From Oscillospiraceae bacterium (GTDB taxonomy: Bacteria; Bacillota; Clostridia; Oscillospirales; Ruminococcaceae): a stretch of DNA of 12,877 nt. Positions 12,876-12,877 of this stretch are shown one piece after another. The notes under the pieces were generated by a model. The model did no database searches. It saw nothing but the letters and a program-made list of their open reading frames with translations, and was not told the origin of the DNA. Location of the stretch: NCBI GenBank assembly GCA_900768705.1, contig CAAGEB010000065.1, positions 1 to 12,877 on the forward strand, in the 5' to 3' direction. Position 1 is the stretch's first letter, and each line of letters starts with the position of its first letter. Position numbers and translations under genes: made by a program.

Positions 12876-12877
12876 AA

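Noticed and set aside
1..12877. A small circular plasmid, because the two ends match
   Set aside because: The bases after the repeat differ at the two ends (TAAAGT versus ATAA), so the ends do not close cleanly. The gene content is core chromosomal.

Overview
The window reads as a housekeeping chromosome segment from a Gram-positive, low-to-moderate GC member of the Clostridia. It looks most like the Ruminococcus/Oscillospiraceae side of that class, but this placement is inference from gene content and sequence style. Supporting signs are sepF, ylmH and divIVA together, a split transketolase, lspA next to an RluD-type synthase, strong AGGAGG/AGGTGAT ribosome binding sites, and GTG and TTG starts. 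All 12 protein genes lie on the minus strand, so transcription runs from high to low coordinates.

In the direction of transcription, the first block is miaA (tRNA isopentenylation) and hfq (RNA-binding Sm-like protein), a pairing known from many bacteria. They are separated by a 226-bp AT-rich spacer with a possible weak terminator and a good extended -10 promoter for hfq. An orphan HlyD-like membrane-anchored protein follows. It overlaps yggS (PLP homeostasis), which is followed by sepF (Z-ring anchor), ylmH (S4 RNA-binding protein), divIVA (pole/septum coiled coil), ileS (isoleucyl-tRNA synthetase), lspA (lipoprotein signal peptidase) and an rluD-like pseudouridine synthase. From yggS to the synthase this is the Bacillus subtilis ylmE-sepF-ylmH-divIVA-ileS-lspA-ylyB order, the tail of the division and cell wall cluster, without ylmG. 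The run ends with a Cof-type HAD phosphatase and the two halves of a transketolase. Most junctions are overlaps or gaps under 40 bp, so long cotranscription is likely.

The non-coding content is the most unusual part. The window starts and almost ends with the same 114-bp direct repeat, identical in both copies and rich in hairpins. One copy lies downstream of the transketolase genes and the other upstream of miaA. This suggests a dispersed genomic repeat, and possibly an assembly contig that breaks at it. A different 64-bp imperfect palindrome with arms of 22-23 nt sits between ylmH and divIVA.

I see no tRNA or rRNA gene, CRISPR array, transposase, phage gene or defence system. No stretch over 300 bp lacks a gene. 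The ordinary genes carry some details worth checking: altered HIGH, KMSKS and editing-site signatures in IleS, an HlyD-like protein with no transporter beside it, and several genes whose real start differs from the longest open frame.
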